In this document: positions 8,774 through 18,720 of the stretch, one piece after another | Numbering within the stretch: the first letter of the stretch is position 1 | How the letters are laid out: each line of letters begins with the position of its first letter | Assembly (NCBI GenBank): GCA_937128505.1 | Contig: CAKZMM010000162.1 | Span: 17,896 to 81,895 of the forward strand | Direction: 5' to 3' | Length of the DNA stretch: 64,000 bases | Origin: an uncultured Thermogutta sp. | GTDB lineage: Bacteria > Planctomycetota > Planctomycetia > Pirellulales > Thermoguttaceae | Translations under genes and position numbers: made by a program | Notes under the pieces: generated by a model | The model's database searches: none | What the model was told of the DNA's origin: nothing | The model's input: the letters and a program-made list of their open reading frames with translations, nothing else

Positions 8774-11392
8774 ATGCGTGTTAACCATACGGAGTCGGAA
8801 GGCTTTGGGGGCGTTTCCGCGGTCAAGAGCACCTGGCGGAATAACTCCGGCTGCGTCGGAGGAAATCGCGGCGATTTATCTCTGTCGGCTTCCAAAACCG
8901 ACGGCGTGGCCAAACCCTCCGCAGATAACCGGGGAGCCCATCCCCATGGCCGAAGGGATTGCGAGCCATTCAACAGTGCTCGCGGGCCCTTGCGGAGCGA
9001 TTCCTGGTGCCGCCGGGCTTTATTGGCGGGGCGGAATCTCCTCACTTTGATCGTCCCACTTGCGTTCTTTTGCGGAGGGGTAGCCGCGCTTTGTGAGGAG
9101 GGCCCTGAGGTGCGGGAGGCCCGGCTGGCTGGGCCGCTGGCTTCCCCTATCCCCCGAATTCTCCCTGAAGCGGCGGGGATGGACCGGGGCGTTTTAGCCG
9201 AGATCGATTCCCTGGTTCAAACGGCGATCGAAAACAAGAAAATGCCCGGCTGCGTGGTACTGATCGGTCGCAAAGCGGGGATCGTCTTCTTGAAAGCCTA
9301 CGGGATGCGACAAATCGAGCCTCAGCCTCAACTGATGACCGAGGATACGATTTTTGATCTAGCTTCGCTCACCAAACCCGTGGCGACGGCAACTAGCGTG
9401 ATGATTTTGGCGGATCGCGGGATGCTTCGGCTCGAAGATCCGGTGGGAAAGTATCTGTCGGAGTTTGCCACCAAAGGTAAAGAAGCGATCACGGTCTGGC
9501 ACCTGTTAACCCATCAAAGCGGGTTGACCCCGGCTAATCCGCTCAAGGATTACGCCGGCGGATCGGAAGCCGCGTGGCAGCGGATATGCGAGCTTTCTCT
9601 CCGGGCAACACCAGGCGAAACATTTGCCTATAGCGATGTGGGTTATATCGTCTTGGGGGAGCTTGTGCGCCGGATTACTGGCCGATCGCTCGCGGAGTTT
9701 GCCCGGCAGGAGATCTTCGAGCCTTTGGAAATGTACGAGACCGGGTTTAAGCCGGATCCTGCACTGCGAGGTCGCATCGCGCCGACAGAACAGCGGGATG
9801 GGGAGATGATTCGCGGCGAGGTCCACGATCCAAGGGCCTACCTTTTAGGGGGAATAGCCGGTCATGCCGGCCTTTTTTCCACGGCGGAAGATCTGTGGCG
9901 GTATGCCCGAATGATGCTCGAGGGGGGCCCCAGCGGTGATCGGCAGATCCTCTCCGAGAAAGCCTTTTACACGATGACCCAGCCGGTGGGCCTGGCCGAC
10001 TGCGCCGGATTTCGTGCCCTGGGTTGGGACGTGCGAAGCCGATATTCTTCAAATCGTCCACGGGGGTTATCTCCGGCTGCATTCGGGCATGGAGGCTTCA
10101 CCGGGACGGTGATCTGGATTGATCCTTTGCTCGATTGGGGGATGATTTTCTTGAGTAATCGTCTTCATCCCGATGGTTCCGGATCGGTCAACCAGCTTGC
10201 GGCGGAAATCGGCTCGGCGGCCATTCGCGCACTAGTCCACCCCCCAAAGGTGGAGGTCCTTCCCGGCGTGGAGGTCCTGAAGGCTCGTCGCTTCGCCCCG
10301 TTGGCGGGACGTCGCGTGGGACTGATTACCAATCACACGGGGGTGGATCGCCAGGGAAAGCCGACGGCGGTCCTCTTGGCCCAGGCACCGGAGGTGGAGT
10401 TGGTGTGCCTTTTTAGTCCGGAACATGGGCTGCAAGGGACGCTCGATGTCAATGAAATCCCCCACAGCCGTCACCCGGTTTTGGGAATCCCGGTTTACAG
10501 CTTGTACGGGCAAACGCGGCGACCGACCGCCGAGATGCTGGCGGGAATCGACACCTTGGTCTTTGATATCCAAGACATCGGTACGCGATTCTATACTTAC
10601 ATCTCCACCATGGGCTATGCGATGGAAGAAGCGGCCAAGCACGGCTTGCGGTTTGTGGTGCTCGATCGGCCCAATCCCGTCGGGGGTCAGGTGGTGGCAG
10701 GACCGATGTTGGACCCAGGCCGGGAGTCATTCGTGGCCTATCATTGTTTGCCGGTACGACACGGGATGACGGTGGGAGAGCTGGCACGGCTTTTTTGCGC
10801 CGAGCGAGGCCTGAAGTTGGAATTGGAGGTGGTTCCCCTGCAAGGGTGGTCTCGCGACATGCTGTTCGATCAGACGGGCCTACCGTGGGTCAATCCTTCA
10901 CCGAATATGCGCAGCCTGCGTGCGGCACTGCTTTATCCGGGAATCGGGCTTCTGGAAACGACCAATCTCTCGGTGGGTCGCGGAACGGAAACACCTTTCG
11001 AGCTATTCGGGGCCCCCTGGATCGACTCGGAAAAACTGATCGCTGCCTTGCGTAATGCGCAGATCGCCGGGGTGGAACTGGAACCGGTCAGTTTCACGCC
11101 GCAAAATAGCGTCTTTGCCCATCGGCTTTGTCACGGCGTGCGGATGCGGATTACGGACTTCAGGAAGCTGGACTCCCTCCGACTAGGATTCGAAATTGCC
11201 CGGCAATTACGGCTGCTTTTCCCCGAGGAGTGGGACGCCAAACGCTACGATCGGCTGCTGGGGAATCATGCCGTGTTCGAAGCGGTTTTGGCGGGCAAGA
11301 GCCTGGGAGAAATTGAAAACCTTTACCAGCCGGACTTACAGGCCTTCCAAAACAGACGATGTCGCTACCTGCTTTATCCCCCGGGCGATTAA
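8774..11392 (+). CDS. Serine hydrolase (AmiE-like) fused to exo-muramidase (NamZ/DUF1343)
   Basis: 872 residues from ATG 8774, with GGGAGGAGG just upstream. A hydrophobic segment at about residues 85-106 could be a signal or anchor, but some 80 odd residues precede it, so a downstream start is possible. Residues about 130-490 form a class C beta-lactamase-like domain: SLTK at 198-201, YSD at 286-288, HGGFTG near 439-444. Residues about 497-872 form a DUF1343 domain with GLITNHTG, FSPEHGLQG, DIQDIGTRFYTY and LDRPNPVGG. DUF1343 was shown to be the exo-N-acetylmuramidase NamZ in Bacillus subtilis, and its AmiE amidase is in the beta-lactamase-like family and encoded nearby. The fusion probably strips peptides and MurNAc from peptidoglycan. 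Activities are inferred. Confidence 0.9.
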   Translation: MRVNHTESEGFGGVSAVKSTWRNNSGCVGGNRGDLSLSASKTDGVAKPSADNRGAHPHGRRDCEPFNSARGPLRSDSWCRRALLAGRNLLTLIVPLAFFCGGVAALCEEGPEVREARLAGPLASPIPRILPEAAGMDRGVLAEIDSLVQTAIENKKMPGCVVLIGRKAGIVFLKAYGMRQIEPQPQLMTEDTIFDLASLTKPVATATSVMILADRGMLRLEDPVGKYLSEFATKGKEAITVWHLLTHQSGLTPANPLKDYAGGSEAAWQRICELSLRATPGETFAYSDVGYIVLGELVRRITGRSLAEFARQEIFEPLEMYETGFKPDPALRGRIAPTEQRDGEMIRGEVHDPRAYLLGGIAGHAGLFSTAEDLWRYARMMLEGGPSGDRQILSEKAFYTMTQPVGLADCAGFRALGWDVRSRYSSNRPRGLSPAAFGHGGFTGTVIWIDPLLDWGMIFLSNRLHPDGSGSVNQLAAEIGSAAIRALVHPPKVEVLPGVEVLKARRFAPLAGRRVGLITNHTGVDRQGKPTAVLLAQAPEVELVCLFSPEHGLQGTLDVNEIPHSRHPVLGIPVYSLYGQTRRPTAEMLAGIDTLVFDIQDIGTRFYTYISTMGYAMEEAAKHGLRFVVLDRPNPVGGQVVAGPMLDPGRESFVAYHCLPVRHGMTVGELARLFCAERGLKLELEVVPLQGWSRDMLFDQTGLPWVNPSPNMRSLRAALLYPGIGLLETTNLSVGRGTETPFELFGAPWIDSEKLIAALRNAQIAGVELEPVSFTPQNSVFAHRLCHGVRMRITDFRKLDSLRLGFEIARQLRLLFPEEWDAKRYDRLLGNHAVFEAVLAGKSLGEIENLYQPDLQAFQNRRCRYLLYPPGD

Positions 11393-11826
11393 GGCAGAGC
11401 AAGTACTCTGCAAATTCTCGCTCGCAGGAGCTTTGCGTAGCGAGGTGTTTCAAATGTGCAACCCCATTCCGACTAGACCCCATCCGCCCGAGAATGGAAT
11501 TGGCGGAATCAGCTTTTAAATCGAGATTGATCCGACGTTTTTCGGCGTTTCAACGCGAGCTTGCCAGCGTCCACCGTAGCTTGCCGCGAGTCACGTAGCA
11601 TTTCCCAATCAGCGCATGCCATCGATGATGCTGTGGAGGGCGATCGGTTCCTTGTCGAAAGTTAGATATCGTTCCCTGCTCACAGAATGCGGCTTATCGC
11701 GAATGCAAAAAGCTAAATGGGGATTACCGCGCGGCCTACCGAACTAGCCCGTGTATCTGAACCCAAGCGAGGCGCAGCCGAGAAATAAAATGACAAATAT
11801 GATCATAAACCCGAAGGAATCCGCCC
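11393..11826. other. Convergent intergenic region, no gene seen
   Basis: This lies between two genes that point at each other. A loose repeat around GAGCTTGCCAGC / GTAGCTTGCCGCG is present at about 11558-11600. No clear terminator with a T-run was found. Confidence 0.5.
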
Positions 11827-12507
11827 TCAAAGGTCACCGGTTCCTGCGAGCCCGATATCATCCAGATGGCCTATCCAGTTGTACAGTAGAAGGCGAAATG
11901 TGCTATTGCGGCAATCGGCCAGCAGAGAGATGGACCCATTTTCCAAGGGCTCCAAGGGATTCCCGATCGATCCCCCGAGAAGTTCGGCGAACGCAAGCCG
12001 CAGCAAGGCGCCGTGCGAGACGACCACCGTGTGACCGGTACCTTGGCGGGCAATATCGCGAAGGGCCGCACTGCCGCGAAGGGCCACCTCACGTCGCGAT
12101 TGACCGCCGGGAATACGGTAATCGGGATCACCGGAAAGCCACGCGGCGTATTCCGTCGGGAAAAGCACCGGCAAATCGCGGCGAAGCTGATCTTGGAAAA
12201 TGCCGGCATGCAGTTCCATAAGCCGCGGGTCAAACCGGATCTCCAGCAACAGCGAAGCTGCGAGGATTTCGGCGGTCTCTCTTGCCCGGGCCAAAGGACT
12301 TGAATAGATCGCCTCCACCGGCAGCCGACTTAAGGCCTCCGCCACAGCGTGGCTTTGTCGGCGACCCAAGTCCGACAGCGGCACATCCGATTGCCCTTGG
12401 ACGCGACCCTCCAAATTGTACAGGCTTTGCCCGTGGCGAACGCAGAAAAGCAAGCGGTTAGCGTCGGCCGGGATTACAACGGTATCAGGAAACAAAACCG
12501 GTTCCAT
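11827..12507 (-). CDS. Histidine phosphatase family protein (phosphoglycerate mutase-like)
   Basis: 226 residues, the usual length of the family. The phospho-acceptor motif is RHGQS at residues 24-28, followed by SSPLARARETA (69-79), the acid Glu98 in RLMELHAG, and the second catalytic His in VVSHGALL (about 163-170). All four family hallmarks are intact, so an active phosphatase is expected. The substrate cannot be read from the sequence; cobalamin-pathway CobC and broad phosphatases look alike. It lies 78 bases after the isomerase-like gene on the same strand, so the two may be co-transcribed. No strong ribosome site precedes the ATG. Confidence 0.9.
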   Translation of the reverse strand: MEPVLFPDTVVIPADANRLLFCVRHGQSLYNLEGRVQGQSDVPLSDLGRRQSHAVAEALSRLPVEAIYSSPLARARETAEILAASLLLEIRFDPRLMELHAGIFQDQLRRDLPVLFPTEYAAWLSGDPDYRIPGGQSRREVALRGSAALRDIARQGTGHTVVVSHGALLRLAFAELLGGSIGNPLEPLENGSISLLADCRNSTFRLLLYNWIGHLDDIGLAGTGDL

Positions 12508-12585
12508 CCGAACTAAGACGCGTGCGTTTCAAATTCCGATCTCTGAATACGTTTTAACGGCGAATACTTTTTAACAGCGAGGGAA

Positions 12586-14172
12586 TTAACCGAGGAAATC
12601 CCATTCTATGCCGACGCGACGCAAGGCATAACCCACCTCGCGATGATAAGTGCCGTAAACCGTCGCCCAGTGGAAGCCGCGCATCCGCTGCATCACCAGC
12701 TCGTCAGGCACCTGATAGCGCAGCTCCATCTGCGAACGGCAAATGGGTAGGAACGGGGTGCCGACAATCTCGCCTAAAAGTCCCATCCATCGTTCGGCGG
12801 CAAAATCCGGGGCGATGTTGGTGACTTGTTGGCCGATTCGCATTTCGACCTTGGGCGCCGCACCGTAGTCGGACTCCATATGGGTAACCAACCGCACCGG
12901 TTCTGCGTTTTTCCCATCCAGCCGCCGTGGACCCGTGCAATGGGCAAGGGTAATGATCCCCCCGTGCGGATAAGTCGGGTTGTGGAAGATCGGCGGTTTG
13001 CCGGAGATATTCGCCAGGAGGACGCAAGCCGGAATCACGACGAAGTCCGATTCGCAAAAGGCCAACCAACCCTCGTCATTCAGCGTGCTGAGCGGCAAGC
13101 AAGCCGTGGTTTCCGAAACCGGCATGATCGTCCCCATGCAGGCATTAATGGTTATTGCACGGCAGCCAGCCTCGACCATCAAACGTCGGAAAATCTGTTC
13201 CAACAGAAAAGCGCGTTCGACGAAGCCACGGTCGGTTTCCAGCGTGGTGCCCGGAACTTGCAGGTATTCCTGTGTTCGGCGGCGGGCCAAAGCGACCTCG
13301 GCGTCGTTTTTCCGGGCTTCCTGAATGAGGGCACTTAGCTGGTCATAAGTGACGGTTTGAATATCGAAATTCCACTTTTCCTGCACCAACTTAGTGATTA
13401 TTCCCGGCGGTTGAGCCCAACCGCCCGGCCCCCCGACCGCGATGATCTTCAGCCCCCGAGTGTTCTTTAGGCCGCCCAAGCTCCGCAGCCGCCACAGAAG
13501 CTCCTCCGGGCGGTCAACGACCACATCCGAGTAGTCCATCCCCGGGACCTGAAGCGTATCGGTGTGCTGGCGGAGAAACCGCGGGTGAATGATTTCGTAA
13601 TGCAGATATAAAGGTCCGGACACATGCCGCACGAAAAAGATCGTGTCCTTCTTTAGAGATGCGATCGCGTTCAGGTTCCCGTCGGCCGCATAAACCAGCA
13701 GCACGTCCGCCCGTGCTACTTCTGGATCATTCCCCAAAACGCTTTCGTCATTGCACACGGCCAGCGAAAGGATCTCCATGGGGAAATCGGCCTGGGAGGC
13801 CAGTTGAGAAAGTTCCTGCCGGATACGAGCGGCTTCGTCTTGGACATCTTGTTCCGTCTGCACACCCCCCCAAGCCCGCCAACTCCATTGAGGTCTCGGC
13901 TTATAGAGGCGATATAGGAAGATGGGTTTGACGATCAAGGTCTGCCTGGGTGGAGCGGAGGGAAGTTCGGCCTGTGTGGCCCGCAGGGATGCCCAGCTCA
14001 GTCCGCTCAGGCTTGCCCCCAGTAAGGTCGCCCCACCCAAGCCGCCGAGGAATCCCCGCCGTGAGAGCTCGGGAGTGGTGTCCTCGGGTCGGGCCGGCGC
14101 GCAACATCCGCCCCGAAATGCAAAACCATCCTGATGGTGGCAAGGGTGCTGGTGGTTGTGATGGTCACACAT
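12586..14172 (-). CDS. Tat-exported L-fucose/arabinose isomerase-like protein
   Basis: 528 residues from ATG 14172, chosen because CAGGAG lies nine bases upstream on this strand; the open frame runs further up but through a repeat. Residues 2-13 are packed with His and Cys (CDHHNHQHPCHH). A twin-arginine signal follows at 37-60 (SRRGFLGG then a hydrophobic stretch). The mature part resembles the sugar-isomerase fold: SETTACLPLSTLNDEGW, CESDFVVIPAC and ITLAHCTGP recall the metal-binding Glu, Asp and His of fucose isomerases. Enzymatic activity is not proven and these exported homologues may have another job. A histidine phosphatase gene follows. Family assignment moderate, export strong. Confidence 0.75.
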   Translation of the reverse strand: MCDHHNHQHPCHHQDGFAFRGGCCAPARPEDTTPELSRRGFLGGLGGATLLGASLSGLSWASLRATQAELPSAPPRQTLIVKPIFLYRLYKPRPQWSWRAWGGVQTEQDVQDEAARIRQELSQLASQADFPMEILSLAVCNDESVLGNDPEVARADVLLVYAADGNLNAIASLKKDTIFFVRHVSGPLYLHYEIIHPRFLRQHTDTLQVPGMDYSDVVVDRPEELLWRLRSLGGLKNTRGLKIIAVGGPGGWAQPPGIITKLVQEKWNFDIQTVTYDQLSALIQEARKNDAEVALARRRTQEYLQVPGTTLETDRGFVERAFLLEQIFRRLMVEAGCRAITINACMGTIMPVSETTACLPLSTLNDEGWLAFCESDFVVIPACVLLANISGKPPIFHNPTYPHGGIITLAHCTGPRRLDGKNAEPVRLVTHMESDYGAAPKVEMRIGQQVTNIAPDFAAERWMGLLGEIVGTPFLPICRSQMELRYQVPDELVMQRMRGFHWATVYGTYHREVGYALRRVGIEWDFLG

Positions 14173-15276
14173 AATTCCGGCTCCTGAAATTTTGTAAAAA
14201 TCCCCGACACCTCCGGACATTCCGTAGACACCTGCCGACATTCGGTATTCAAAGCGGCCGCGCTTCAGCTTTGGCCCCCTGGCGTCCGCAAACTTCACCG
14301 AACTCCCGCGCAGTTGTCGCGACCGATTTCTCAAGGTCTTGTGAGTAGTCTAACACCAAGCTTTTCAATTACAAGTATGGGAGTGAATTTAACCAATTTT
14401 CGTAGACAGTATTTCGCGTTTCACGATCTTACGATCTGTCGCTTTCCACCGGCTCAGTTGGCACCGGTGGAAATCGCGGGAAGGAAATCGGGGGCTCTTG
14501 CAGGGACAATCGCTCCAGCGGCAGCCGGGGCTAAACGGGTGTGCAGGCCTGCCGGCGGCAAAGAGCCTTTTGCTTCCGGAAAACTTGCCCGGTTCCGCCT
14601 CACGCCGCATTGTGTGCGTCTTGAGCGGTACGTTTTGCCGCATCAAGATCAAGATAATATTGGACTTGGGGGAAGACATTTGGACTTGCGGCAAAAATCT
14701 GGTCCGGAAAGCGAGCTTAAAGGAAAATGATTAGTTTTTACAGCCTCTTATCCCCGGCGAAATCGCGACGCATTGCCCCGCGACCAAAACTTCGGTCCAC
14801 AACCGTGGCAAAATGCCGTTCTATAGGATTGAAGATTAATGACGTAATTCTGCAATACGGAAAGGCAGAAGTCGGAAAGGTGCCGCCTTTTAGTTGGGTC
14901 GCGCGGTCGAAGCTGGGGGCCGGGCACACACCGCGGATTGGCTATCGGGAGGAAGCTTGTTTCGATAAGGCCGCTGAGGAGTGGACTTGCGTGCAATTTT
15001 CGGGCAGCGCACGATGGCTAAGGACGTGCTTGCTGCGGAATGCTTCTCCAAGCGCACAAGGAATGCGGCATCCTGACCTGTTATCACGTTGAGACGATTT
15101 ACGGCGGAACAAGTCGTTCAAGTGAGCAAAACCGTATGCAGTCGGGGCGAAACGTTTCAGAGGATGCATCTATTGAATCCCAGCTTCGAATGACCCCCAA
15201 CTTCGAATCCACGCACCTTGGAAATTCCGGCGTCGGCGGCCCCGATCGATGCGTGGTTTAGACGAGGCAACCGGCC
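14173..15276. other. Divergent intergenic region, about 1.1 kb
   Basis: This separates two divergent genes and must hold both promoters. It contains the 21-bp repeat at 14205-14246. Remaining open frames show no domain and unusual composition, so I see no gene. Confidence 0.55.
14205..14246. repeat. Two 21-bp tandem units in the leader of the isomerase-like gene
   Basis: CGACACCTCCGGACATTCCG plus one base, then a copy with four differences, lie directly adjacent. They sit 33 bases upstream of the chosen start of the minus-strand gene and would be in its transcript leader. Confidence 0.6.
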
Positions 15277-16317
15277 ATGCTTAGTCCGCGCGAACGTGTC
15301 TTGGCGGCGGCCCGGCGGGAAAAGCCGGATCGCGTCCCCTGTGATTTCTGGGCAGAGCCGCCCACTTGGGAACGCCTATTCCAATGGATGGGCTACCGGG
15401 AGCGTGATCGGCTTTTGAAGGAGTTGGAGGTCGATATCCGCCATTTGGACGTTCCCACTTTACCGGATCACGAGGTAGCGCCAGGGCTTTTCCAGAATAT
15501 GTGGGGCGAGCGATATGTCTACCAATCCACTCCCTGGGGACCCATCCGCCATGACACGCGGGGTGCCCTGGCCGATGCCCAAAGTTTCGACGAGTTAGAA
15601 AGTTTCTCTTGGCCCAGCCCCGATGATCTGGATTATTCCGGATTGGCCGAGCAGGCACGCCGTTGGTCTGAGTACGCACTTCTATACGGATTTGCCGATG
15701 TTTGGCAGCGGCCGGCCCTTGTCCGCGGCTGGGAACAAATGTTTGTCGACATGGTGGAGCGGCCGGATTGGGCCCACTACCTCTCGCGGAAATTCACCGA
15801 TTTTTACAAGGAGGACTACGCCCGGGCTGCGGAGGCAACCCGGGGGCGAATCGACTTGTATTTGCTGATTAGCGACTTGGGAAGTCAGACGGGACCATTG
15901 ATCTCGCGGGCGATTTTTCAAGAGTTTGTGGCCCCTTATCTGCGGGAAATGATCGATTGGATTCACGCTTTAGGGGGGCTTGTCCTTTTCCATAGTTGCG
16001 GGTCGATTTATCCGCTGATCGAGGACCTCATTGCTTTGGGAGTCGATGTGTTAGATCCGATTCAACCTGTGGGGCCTTTCATGGCGCCGGAATCCTTGAA
16101 AACTCAGTTCGGCGATCGGCTGGCATTCCACGGCGGTATCGACATGCAACGGTTACTGCCCTTCGGAGAGCCGAGCCAGGTCGCCGCGGAGGTCCGCCGC
16201 TATTGCACCGTGCTAGGCGAGGGAGGTGGGTATATACTCGCTCCGGCCCATCTATTTCAGCCGGATGTACCGCCGGAGAACATCTTCGCCATGTACCGAA
16301 CAGATCGGCACGGCTAA
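15277..16317 (+). CDS. Uroporphyrinogen decarboxylase (URO-D) superfamily, MtaA/CmuA-like
   Basis: 346 residues, full family length, with GAGG upstream of the ATG. The N-terminus (SPRERVLAAARREKPDRVPC) is typical of the non-heme branch of URO-D proteins. FHSCGSIYPLIEDLIALGVD (HSCG at 239-242) matches the His-x-Cys zinc site of cobamide methyltransferases such as MtaA. This points to methyl-group transfer with a corrinoid rather than haem synthesis. GGIDMQRLLPFG and PENIFAMY complete the C-terminal barrel. No corrinoid protein or activator is encoded next to it, so its partner would be elsewhere. Confidence 0.85.
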   Translation: MLSPRERVLAAARREKPDRVPCDFWAEPPTWERLFQWMGYRERDRLLKELEVDIRHLDVPTLPDHEVAPGLFQNMWGERYVYQSTPWGPIRHDTRGALADAQSFDELESFSWPSPDDLDYSGLAEQARRWSEYALLYGFADVWQRPALVRGWEQMFVDMVERPDWAHYLSRKFTDFYKEDYARAAEATRGRIDLYLLISDLGSQTGPLISRAIFQEFVAPYLREMIDWIHALGGLVLFHSCGSIYPLIEDLIALGVDVLDPIQPVGPFMAPESLKTQFGDRLAFHGGIDMQRLLPFGEPSQVAAEVRRYCTVLGEGGGYILAPAHLFQPDVPPENIFAMYRTDRHG

Positions 16318-16510
16318 ACCGGCTTTCCTGATGGAATAGACTCCGCTGGAAGAGATCCAACGCTCGTACCGTCCGCAACGGGACGCACGGCCTTCAGCCC
16401 GGGCCCCCAGAGAAAAACCTTGCCAGCGGATCTCCAGCAATCGTATCGCCCCCGGTGGGGAAGTAGCCGCCTTACCCCGGTAGAACCCCCGGGGCAGCTG
16501 ATCGCAGAGG

Positions 16511-16561
16511 GTTTTTCCTCGGCAGGGTCCACCTTGATTGAGGAGCGTTTTTCCTCGGCAG
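16511..16561. repeat. 15-bp direct repeat, 36-bp spacing
   Basis: GTTTTTCCTCGGCAG occurs at 16511-16525 and 16547-16561 in the short convergent gap between the URO-D-like gene and the SPOR-like gene. The same 36-bp spacing recurs at 49695 and 52855 with unrelated sequence. Confidence 0.55.
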
Positions 16562-16574
16562 CTTGCCCCCTCGA

Positions 16575-17720
16575 TTAGTTCGCGCTAACGGAAGGGGTGC
16601 GAGGCCGGCTCAACATGGCGTTGACCGACGGCCTGGGAACCAGAACCGGAATCGGGCTGATATCGAAAGGAATACCCACGAGTGTCTGCGGTACCACCGC
16701 GCCGGGCATACCCCCATCTTCGGCGAGTTTGCCCGCGAAACGTTCGATGGTGGCCTTCACTTCCGGGTTCACTTCCACCGCACCATCGGGCGATTTTCGG
16801 GTCACCCAAGAGAAGCTGCCCACCGTCACAATACTGGCGTAGCGATCGTGGAACACGTAGGCCTCGTAGCCTTTAAGCCGCAAGGCCTCCGTCAAGCGAT
16901 GAGCTTGCTGAGCGGCGGCAACGAGTTGGCTTTCTTCAGGATCGAATTTCTCGGACTTCAACCGCTCAATTTCTTGAGGCTTGATGGCGATTTTGCCCGT
17001 GAAAGTTGCCACCTGCACCGTGTAGGGACCGGGACAATTCAGGAGGCTGTACTGCACTCCCTCGTTAGCTTTTAGAAGGAGTTCGTCGATTCCGGAGGGG
17101 GCGAAAAATTCTCGCGGCAAAAGCGGGTTGGTCGTGAGAAACGCGTATCGCATCGGACCTTTCTTTTGCTTATCGGAATCTACGAAGCTCCAGAACAGCC
17201 GCCACGAAGCGAGATTTCGCGCCGTGGGTTGAGATCGATCGATCTCCAGGCACTTGGGGCGGCAGTGTTTAATCTTTTGAAGGGTCGCGGCAGCCTCGGG
17301 ATCCTCCGCCGACGGAAAATCGCCCACTAGCACGGCGATTTCTTCGATCTCATCAGCACGTTGATACCGCATTCGCTTGGGGCGGCCGTATCGATCCACT
17401 CCCAGGCCGTAGACTTCTTCCTCCAAGTCGAATTGTTTGCGGTAGATGTAGGCGGGCAGCTTGTAGCGGCCACGCAGCTCCTGCACCAGCGCTTGCGCCT
17501 GTTGCTGAGCGAATTGCCCGGAGAAACTACAGGCCATGATCATCCACGGTCCATTCTCCGGAGTGACCGAATAGTCCTTGTTCGGATCAGCCTCTACCTT
17601 TTGAAGGGTGAGCAAGCGATCCCACGGGGCTGCCCAGCATTCCCGTAGCATAGACCCTAATGCCAGGACGAGGAGCAGTGCGAAAAGAAATCGGATGCGT
17701 CCCGCGGCTTCCGTGCCCAT
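16575..17720 (-). CDS. Exported protein with SPOR-like repeats
   Basis: 381 residues from ATG 17720, preceded by GGAAGGAG; the frame stays open upstream but through repeats. Residues about 9-30 form a signal or anchor (IRFLFALLLVLALGSM). Two segments resemble SPOR modules: GPWMIMACSFSG at about 57-90 and GPYTVQVATFTG onward at about 228-330, ending in YASIVTVGSF. SPOR domains bind denuded peptidoglycan in other phyla; that function is inferred here. The match is by pattern and not strong, and planctomycetes often have such proteins of unknown role. The C-terminus is Pro-rich. It is a lone gene with no visible operon partner. Confidence 0.65.
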   Translation of the reverse strand: MGTEAAGRIRFLFALLLVLALGSMLRECWAAPWDRLLTLQKVEADPNKDYSVTPENGPWMIMACSFSGQFAQQQAQALVQELRGRYKLPAYIYRKQFDLEEEVYGLGVDRYGRPKRMRYQRADEIEEIAVLVGDFPSAEDPEAAATLQKIKHCRPKCLEIDRSQPTARNLASWRLFWSFVDSDKQKKGPMRYAFLTTNPLLPREFFAPSGIDELLLKANEGVQYSLLNCPGPYTVQVATFTGKIAIKPQEIERLKSEKFDPEESQLVAAAQQAHRLTEALRLKGYEAYVFHDRYASIVTVGSFSWVTRKSPDGAVEVNPEVKATIERFAGKLAEDGGMPGAVVPQTLVGIPFDISPIPVLVPRPSVNAMLSRPRTPSVSAN

Positions 17721-18720
17721 ATTGCGCTCCTTCCATTCGACGTTTGAAAAGACGCCCGATGGCCATGCAGAATTTCGCCCTCGGACAACTTTAGAGGAAA
17801 GTGACGAGTGCTCCACCATTTTGCCGGTCTGATTCGTGCATTTTCGCCAAATCCTCGTGCAGTTTCGCCAAATCCTTTCGTAGGTTCGCCAAGTGCGTCT
17901 ACATGTATATGCGGCAGGTATATGCGGCTTCGGAGGGTTTGATTCCAGCACGGGGTAGAAAAACCGGGCGATTACGCGGCAAAACAAGGTTTATGTGTTT
18001 TGCTCATATTTCTCAGATTTTCTGTCAAACCCATTTTCTCGAGGTTGTTGCCCCCATAAACCGCTTGATTTTCTCAGTAATTTTGTTGGAACATTTTTCT
18101 CCGCCAAAACCTTTCGCTCGGCGGAATCTTTTTGTGGCGGAGACTTGCCGTAGCTATACCGACGGAAATTTAACGATTACAGTGCCGAGCTGCCAGATCG
18201 TTTGCCGCAAGACAGGTGAAACGTGCTGTCAGCCGGCATGTGGCCCTTCCGCCGGAACGTGAACCAGCTTCAGGTCCAAACCACCCTGGGGATATTGGGG
18301 GGAGGCGGACAAAAGGCGCTGACTTATCGCCTTTCGCAGGACCCATCGATTGAAAATTAACGGGCGGCAAACCGTGGCCTAACCCGGGCGAACTAGCATC
18401 GCCTGACCGGTTCTTTTGTTCAGTCTGGCAGATAAAGCACACAACCTGGGGAAAATGGGAAGACTTGAAATAGCAACCCGCAGGCAAAACCCCAAAGCCC
18501 ATAGATCCCGAAAAGTTGCCAAACGATGGAACGTTTATCTTTTCACTGGCAGCTCGGCTTGGCACAATGCTGCAAGCCCCATGTATTTCCGGTGCCTGCT
18601 TCGCTAAGGAAGGGGTACGGCGAATCTCGCGTTATACCTGTCGGACCTATGGCGGTCTAAAGTCCACAAAGGATTTTTGGGGCTTCGGGATTCCTGACCC
18701 AGACCCTCATTAATTTAGGA
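17721..18720. other. Intergenic region, 1 kb, no gene seen
   Basis: It holds the 21-bp repeat at 17835-17897 and a short GTATATGCGGC duplication just after it. The open frames further right have no domain. Confidence 0.5.
17835..17897. repeat. Three phased 21-bp units with TTCGCCAA core
   Basis: Units start at 17835, 17856 and 17877; the first two (CGTGCATTTTCGCCAAATCC type) differ at one base, the third is decayed but in register. They lie about 115 bases upstream of the SPOR-like gene start. Confidence 0.75.
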
